Of a stretch of DNA of 64,000 bases, positions 58,166 to 64,000 are shown in pieces (position 1 is the stretch's first letter; every line of letters starts with the position of its first letter). The stretch comes from Anseranas semipalmata. Lineage: Eukaryota > Chordata > Aves > Anseriformes > Anseranatidae. The stretch lies in contig VXAA01003374.1 in assembly GCA_013399115.1 (NCBI GenBank), forward strand, positions 25,653 through 89,652, given 5' to 3'. The translations under genes and the position numbers were made by a program. The notes under the pieces were generated by a model. It saw only the letters and a list, made by a program, of their open reading frames with translations. It did not search any database and had not been told where the DNA came from.

Positions 58166-59689
58166 CATGCTGCCAAGGCAAACTCAAACCTCTCCAGCTG
58201 TAAGTGTTCAGCATGCTCCAGCAGCATCTCTGAATGTTTGTTTGTCGATTTTAACTTCACCCATCTGTGACCTCTGGCTTACAAACCGTGCCCGATCGCA
58301 TCATTTTCTACCTCTCACACACCACCACCACTTGCCTCTACCACAAAACAAAGCTCTCAGATCTGCTTGCTGCAGGGATGTAAATCCTTTTAGGCAGAAA
58401 TGTGAACTTGATGTTCAGTACAGCAGCAAACAGAAAAGTTGCTTGAGCCGTCAGCCCTTATTTTTGGGGATAACGCGGGTTTTATGCCTATTTTGTCTAA
58501 TTTGATGTGTTTCTTCAGCACCTATTCTCTAAGCCTTGAGCTTTTTTAGGGAGATCATTCCCCACATTTATTACTGCACTTAAAATGCAATGACAATTTA
58601 TTTTCCATTTCAAAACACAACTCTGTGGGCATTTGGGCCAGATGATTTTTTTCCTGGGGATCACGTGTGAAATGTGTGAGGGCTTCTGTATTTCTATTCG
58701 GTTCCAGAGGCAAAAAGCTGCATGCAAGGGTGGCATGCAACATCAGGCACCTCTTTTTCAAGTGAATAAAATAAGTGATTGCACCAGAGAGTTAAACTTA
58801 GCCAGACAAGCAGGTAATTCCCACCAAACTGGAAAAGGGCCATATCACCACAGGCTACATCTATGGAAGTAAACTAAGCAGAGCCAGAGGACAGAGCATT
58901 TTATTCAGTGTTATAGATGTAGCCATAGAGACTGCATGTGGTTTCCAGATTGCTTCATCGCCCTGCTGTGGTGCACATTTACAGTTGCAGGTGGAATGGG
59001 TGACATTTGGGGACTGATGAGCTATATCCTAACGGCGGGCACGCACACCTGGGCTATGGCGCGGACGCGTCCCTCAGCCACGGGAAACAGCTCCGCGCTC
59101 CCCAGCTCATCCCTGGGCTGCCACCAGCTCCGGTTCCAGGTCACGCCACCCAGATCCAGCACTGTGCTGTCTCAGCTGGACCTATTCAGCAAACTGTATG
59201 TGGAGATGGAACAAATGCCACACATGAAAGAAGAGCAGTGAGCACAGGAACATTTTGCAGCTCTGGAGGTCAAAGTCCTGCTGAGGTCAAAGAAGAAAAT
59301 ACTAGGACAAAAAAAAAAAAAAATAGTCATGGAAAATTTTTCTCTTGGCCTCTACCCCAAACTCATGAAACGCAGCAATATGAAGTGACAGAAACCCTTA
59401 AAGCAAAAGTCCTGGGCAAAACCCTCAAAAGTACCTCAATGATTTAGGAACCCAAACTTCTGAGAAGTTGACTTCTCATCTACTCTGTATGAATATTAAG
59501 TATTTCTAATTTTCTTGTAACAGGATGTGTTTACTCTTTGGCCAAAACACCCTCTTTGCTGTTGTGTGCCATTTCCCCACCTCGCTCTGCCCCAGAGCTG
59601 GCTCCGTTTGGGGCAGCAAGATGCTGGTAGTTATCAAAGCTAAAAATCATCCTTGTGAGAAAGCCGGTGCATTAAAGGTGGAGGCAGCG
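58166..59689. other. Unique sequence, no gene recognised; CpG-rich patch 59030-59160
   Basis: A small CpG-rich patch carries a 146-codon plus frame (59007-59447) and a second frame over it. Neither has a domain I recognise, and the longer runs through a poly-A tract (59309-59323) read as lysines, which speaks against coding. Confidence 0.45.
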
Positions 59690-60060
59690 AGGCGGGTCTC
59701 AGACCCACGGCAGCCCCCAGGCAGGATGCTCGGCCCCCCAAAAAGCGGCCGGCGGAGGGAAGATGCTGGGCGTGAATAGAGTTTCGTTGCCTGGCAGGCG
59801 GCCAAGCGCAGCAGCCGCCCGCGCCCGGGCTCGTCCCCCCGCGCTCGCAGCCCCTTGACGAGGAGTGACGCGCGGCACGCTCTTGCTCGCAGCCTGCTGC
59901 CGCTTGGGAGGCTGGGAGAAGCAGAGACTTAGTCCTTCACAGCTGGGGGCTCTGACTTTGCAAGCCGATTGAGATGGAGGACAGGGGGAAGCGGGGGGAG
60001 AAGGAGAGGCGAGATGGAGGAAGGGACTTTCCTCCGGCTTCCAGCACAGGGCTGAGCCCC
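59690..60060. promoter_or_regulatory. Second CpG island, candidate promoter or regulatory element
   Basis: Dense CpGs are concentrated at 59690-59890, with GC-rich flanks to about 60060. Two TGACG half-CRE words lie ten bases apart (59856-59860 and 59866-59870). The 138-codon minus frame over it (59699-60115) is compositional. No direction of transcription can be fixed. Confidence 0.6.
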
Positions 60061-61059
60061 TGCCTCTTCCTTGCATTTTCCCCCTCTCGGAAACAACCAG
60101 AAATCTGGGGTACAAACAGGCAAAGCTGCGTGAACCAGCCCGAAAATCAGAAGCCGTGGCACCATGTCCAAGCTCATTAACCCTGCTGTGACACAGGGCT
60201 AATTAGCTCAAGCATGGCACCATGCTAATGCAACTTCTCCATCTCCAAGACCCAAGGCAGGATCGCTTCACAGCGCGTCCCCCTGCCACGTGTATCAGCA
60301 AAGGAATTAAGTGTGTGGGACAGGTCTGGAAAGTTGAGACAACAGGGAAATCAGGAGGATATTCCTATTGGCACAGTAACAGTATATCAGCAAGTACATA
60401 ACTATCCCTGTCCGTATATATATGATCCTGCTGGAGAGAACTTAAGAAATGGTAGGGAGGAGGCAGAGGGACACAGCCATGCTTATTTGGTGTGGTACAG
60501 GGCACGTGCAGCTGCCTGGCCAGGGGCAGAGGAAGGACATCCAGCAAGGGACTTTGCTTGCTAAACAGCGAGAGAGCCACCTCCCTGAGAAGTCAGTGGA
60601 GCCCATCCCAACAGCTACACGTCAGTATTCACAGAGGGCTGTACATCTTCACGGTAGCTGAAAGGTGGATTTCTTCCACCCATTCATCATTTGTTAAGAG
60701 TCTAAAATCCCAAACAGTCCTTCAAGGAGGAGAGCATGAATGAGGCCCAGGAGGAAACAAGGAGCTGCTGGAGGAAAGCCAAATATGCCAGCCTGGGCAC
60801 CTTCAAAGCGGTATGAAAGACATCCCAGCCAGGTGTATGGGAGCAGCCACAGAGGGGGAGCACCAGTTCACAACACCCAGGGAGAGAATCTTTCTGTCTT
60901 CCCTGTTTAATGCCCTACTGATCTGACCCCTCAAATAAAAGGCAACAAGTTAAAATAGACAGAAAAAAAAACTGTGTAATAAAGGTTGTTGCTCCTAAGG
61001 ATGCCTCTGATCTAGTAACAGTCCTGATGCTGGGCAAACAGCAGGACTTGGGCTGTTAT
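60061..61059. other. Unique sequence, no gene recognised
   Basis: Frames of 70-83 codons lack known domains. GCATGG and ATGC words near 60213-60226 form a small inverted repeat. Nothing else is seen. Confidence 0.5.
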
Positions 61060-61335
61060 CTGCCTGGCATACCCACAGATTGCAGTGTGTTGTCTTCACA
61101 ACACCTCTGTGAGGTACAGAAGTGCTCTGCAGATGTGAGGGGCTGAGTTTGAGAGAGCCTAAAGCCCACATCTGTGCTAAAAGATGTCCAGCTCCTATTG
61201 GACTCGATGGCAGTTGAGTACCTAAATGCCCCAGACCTTGGTGGAGCTGGGCTTCATTAACTTGCTCCAGATCACAGAGCTGAGAACCGAACCTGGGCAC
61301 CTGCCTCGTGATTTAAGAGCTGCAAAGCCTCATCT
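61060..61335 (-). mobile_element. Composite ancient amniote repeat relic
   Basis: Ordered phrases of old amniote repeats are visible: 'cttcacaacacctctgtgag' near 61095, 'ctcctattggactcgatggc' with 'agttgagtacctaaatgccc' near 61190, and 'cttgctccagatcacagagc' with 'gaaccgaacctgggcacctg' near 61260. They correspond to 'cacaacacccctgtgagg', 'ctcccattgaagtcaatggg', 'cttgcccaaggtcacacag' and 'gaacccaggtctcctg'. More than one family may be joined. Confidence 0.5.
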
Positions 61336-61789
61336 ATCTCTTCTCGTGCAGAAAAAGTACGGAGAGCTGGAGAAGAGGGAGCAGAAGAGAGGAGGGACAA
61401 AAGAAGTGCCAGCAGGTGCTTGAGTCCTTTGCACCACGAGGCAAGGGTATGTGGGACCACAGCCTGGGTGGTGGGGTAGGAGGGAAACACTCATGCCTAG
61501 CCACCTCAAGGATTTTCCCAGTCCCCTGTCATCACCTCAAAGGCAAGACAGTTCAGGGAATACCCCAAAAATCCCCCAGAGGACCCCGGCTGCAGACCTT
61601 GAGGAATGCACTGCTCCAGGGATACCTCCAGGCAGCGCGCACGAGGCCCATGCTGTGTGGGGAATGCGAAGGACTGGTCTTTTGTTTCCCTCCCCTTTGT
61701 TTTAACCTCTCAAATCAAAGACCCCAGCTGCTACTCCGGGAGAGGCTAGAAATTAATCCAATTAAAAAATAAATTCCTTGTGGAATCAA
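61336..61789. other. Unique sequence, no gene recognised
   Basis: Frames of up to 118 codons (61416-61772, plus) have no known domain. Confidence 0.5.
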
Positions 61790-62240
61790 AACTGCTTGCT
61801 GGGTGGGGGGTACGGGCACGCGATTTCTTTATTCTGCGGCACAAACTCTCATTTTATAGCTCACGTTTCACAGAGGGGAGATAGAGGCGGGGAAGCATTT
61901 GAAGCAAATATAACAAACAAGTGATCGGGATGATTTATAACCCCGGTACCCAACTACAGCTCACGGGAAGGATGGCAGGCTCTCTCTTCTATAGCCTACA
62001 TGGCCAGAGACAATGCCACGCGCTCCCCTCAAACGCAAACAGCCATAGAGCAACAAAACCCTTTGCCGCTTCGTTCCACTCTTTTGTTTTCTGGAGTTTT
62101 GGTCAGCCCGGGCTTGTGGAGCTTGACAGGTTAACGCACACTTCCTTGGTTGCAGCAGAAGTGATTAAACAGGGGGGATTGTTTAGGCCGGGAAGCAGAA
62201 GGAGTTCCTTTGTTTTTGTAGATCACTCAAAGGCAGCCGA
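61790..62240. promoter_or_regulatory. Enhancer-like unique block
   Basis: Repeat-free mixed-composition sequence with regularly spaced CpGs and words such as GATTTATAACCCCGG, AAGTGATTAAACAGG, TTGACAGGTTAACGC and CTTTGTTTTTGTAGATCA. It looks like conserved regulatory DNA. The plus frame across it (139 codons) has no known domain. Confidence 0.3.
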
Positions 62241-63199
62241 GACACGATGCTTGAGAAGAAAGAGGCAGGGGCTGAGAGAAAGGGGAGATGGGTTCCCAAG
62301 GAGGGACTTTGTGCCACCAGCTCTGCAGGCTCAGAGATGAGGGATGGGGGGACATGCCGTGTCTGGGCAAAGCCCGGACGAAGTCATAGCATCCCAGGGA
62401 TGCTACAAGGGCATCCCACCCCACCAACCCGAGGGCATGCAGTCATCGTGCAGCACGTGCTGAGGGGGATCGGGGCCAAGGAGAGAGAGGGATTTTCAAT
62501 ACCCAAAGCTTGGTGCTCCTGGGAAAGGGAAAGCACACGTAACACTGTCACCTCTACGTAAAGCCTGGCTTGCTTCCACGGTCCCGTGCATCAGGTTGCT
62601 CCCTCAAGGTGTACACGGTGCTGAGGTACGTGCTGAGCTCTATGGGAGTCCTGCCTTCTCTCACAGCCCCCAGATTTAGCATCTTCTAGCTTATCCCCAT
62701 CAACAGAAACCACTAGAGAGAATCCCAGGCACCTGCTGAGAGCAGGAAAGCCTTCACCCCGGCACTGGGGACAACACCGCCTTGGGACACATGCAGACTC
62801 ATTGTGCTGTGGGTGATGGTGGAAAGGGCTGGAGCTGTAAGTGCCCACCTTCAGCTGGAGGAGTGAAGGGAAGAAGAGAGGAGATCCTGATTTTTTGTCA
62901 CCCTATGTAAGGCCATGACTGTCTGGGGAGAGGAGCAGAGCACCCACAAACTTTAGTGGATCAGAATCGGGGGGGAAGTAAAACGAAAACTAAAAAGAGG
63001 AGCCTGAAGTGATTTATTGGCCATCGCTCCAACTTGGTTGCTGCTGGCATCAGGCTGGAGGTCTGGGAGTGCTTTCAGTCCTTGGGAGCAACACTTTACC
63101 CTGGGGCTGAGGTTCGCAGGGATGGCTGGGGGAGTCTTTTGCTTTTTCCTCTGCCTGACGCCCACCTCTCGGAGCAGCTTGGCTTTCTGCGGCACAGAG
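62241..63199. other. GC-richer unique sequence, no gene recognised
   Basis: Short frames on both strands without known domains. Nothing else is identified. Confidence 0.45.
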
Positions 63200-63640
63200 G
63201 TACGGGAAGCAGCTTGGCAGCGGCGATCAGACCTCCGGACACCACATAACGCCTCCTTCTTAGCGGGCTCTGAGTCTCCGCAACAACACTAAGTGCAAGA
63301 GAGCCGGTAAATTATTAAAACAACCTTGCAACAGCTCCGGATAAACCTCCAGTGCCTCAGATTCAAAGGGAAGGCTGTGGTGTGAGAATCCCCATTAGTA
63401 ACAATACACACAGTTTGCAAGAACATATGTCCCCGCATGGAGCAATCAACCAATCTGGGCTGTTTAACCATAATATTTCAAAGAAGCGCTTTTAACGCAG
63501 CTGATCCGTATGTTTATTTTTTGAGCTGTATAACGGGATTCTTCAGTAGCCTTTCTGAACGTTTGTGTATGGACTTTATCCAAACTATTGGGGAGAAGGT
63601 TTTGCTCCAGCGGAGCGACTGATATGCATTTTTTTTTAAC
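63200..63640. promoter_or_regulatory. Enhancer-like unique block
   Basis: AT-rich core sequence with isolated CpGs and words such as GTAAATTATTAAAAC, TAACCATAATATTTC, GCTTTTAACGC and TTTATCC. This texture is often seen in deeply conserved noncoding elements. Not tested by alignment. Confidence 0.35.
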
Positions 63641-64000
63641 TCGGAGTCACAATTGTGGAAAAAGAATAACCCCAGCAGTCAGAAAGTGCATTTTGTCCTC
63701 TGAAAAAAGGCAAGAGGAGCAAGACCCCACTGGGACACTCTTAAGAAAGGGTTTGGATCGAAAGAGGCTGTGAGATGGGGAATGTGTAGATGGGAAAGGG
63801 GAAGGCTTTCCAAGCCTGTCCTCATGCAGATATTTGAGTACACATTGAAAACACATTTCTTTGCACCCTTTTCTCCTGCAAAGTGCGTGGGAGGTGAACG
63901 CGAGTCCTGTTGTATTGATTGATTGATTTTTTATGAAGAATAAGAGCTCCTCGTGGAATAGCCGTGCCTTTACGGGGATGGGGGAGGTGGGCGGAGGGGG
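63641..64000. other. Unique sequence ending in a G-rich tract
   Basis: GATT units occur near 63917-63928. The last bases (63974-64000) contain G runs of 4, 5, 3 and 5 and fit a G-quadruplex pattern. The window ends inside this tract. No gene is recognised. Confidence 0.6.

Noticed and set aside
59007..59447. 146-codon plus frame near a CpG-rich patch
   Set aside because: It reads through a poly-A tract as a lysine run and has no domain. The early part is CpG-rich and open for compositional reasons.
1..64000. Search by eye for well-known conserved vertebrate miRNA sequences, rRNA and phage or bacterial defence genes
   Set aside because: I recognised none. The window is vertebrate nuclear DNA and lacks operon structure. 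A covariance-model scan would be needed to exclude small RNAs fully.

Overview
This window reads as bird nuclear DNA. The strongest evidence is a set of CR1 LINE copies: a 5'-truncated copy on the minus strand at 30143-31030 with the avian 3' terminal octamer repeats, a short minus-strand 3' end at 42905-42978, and a plus-strand 3' end of another CR1 type at 45350-45541. There is also a much older CR1 relic at about 9730-10235. Relics of ancient amniote SINE/MITE families occur throughout, interspersed repeats are otherwise sparse, and there are CpG islands, poly-A/T runs and assembly gaps. There are no bacterial operons, phage genes, CRISPR arrays, rRNAs or recognisable tRNAs.

I recognise no intact host protein-coding gene. 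Almost every open frame is short, lacks a known domain and behaves like a chance frame. The largest ones lie in GC-rich or low-complexity DNA, where stop codons are rare. The window is best described as intergenic or intronic DNA with two CpG islands (about 6530-7440 and 59690-60060). Several A/T-rich, homeodomain-site-rich blocks have the look of conserved developmental enhancers. That last point is inference from sequence texture, because no alignment could be run.

Layout: 1-6100 is unique AT-rich DNA with one ancient repeat relic. At 6135-6183 there is an assembly gap next to a poly-T run, followed by a CpG island with an embedded CA-rich tract. 7440-30140 is mostly unique sequence with old CR1 and SINE relics, several microsatellites and three notable inverted repeats. 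30143-31030 is the main CR1 copy, interrupted by a 5-N gap. 31030-39600 holds a possible LTR-like segment (about 34140-34760), an enhancer-like block (35200-36020) and an unusual minus-strand region (38290-39061) with a possible terminal exon and poly(A) signal. 39600-59600 holds two CR1 ends, a second sizeable gap, an enhancer-like block near 47300-47700 and a long TTTC microsatellite. 59600-64000 becomes GC- and CpG-richer, with a CpG island and two further enhancer-like blocks, as might be expected near a regulated gene beyond the right edge.

Nothing here amounts to a new biological system. The observations most worth checking are the candidate small membrane-protein exon on the minus strand near 38.7-38.95 kb, the CR1 assembly gap that appears to hide about 150 bp, the near-perfect hairpins at 11.55 and 21.55 kb, a POU-type inverted octamer at 24.19 kb and a possible zinc-finger relic at 27.34 kb.
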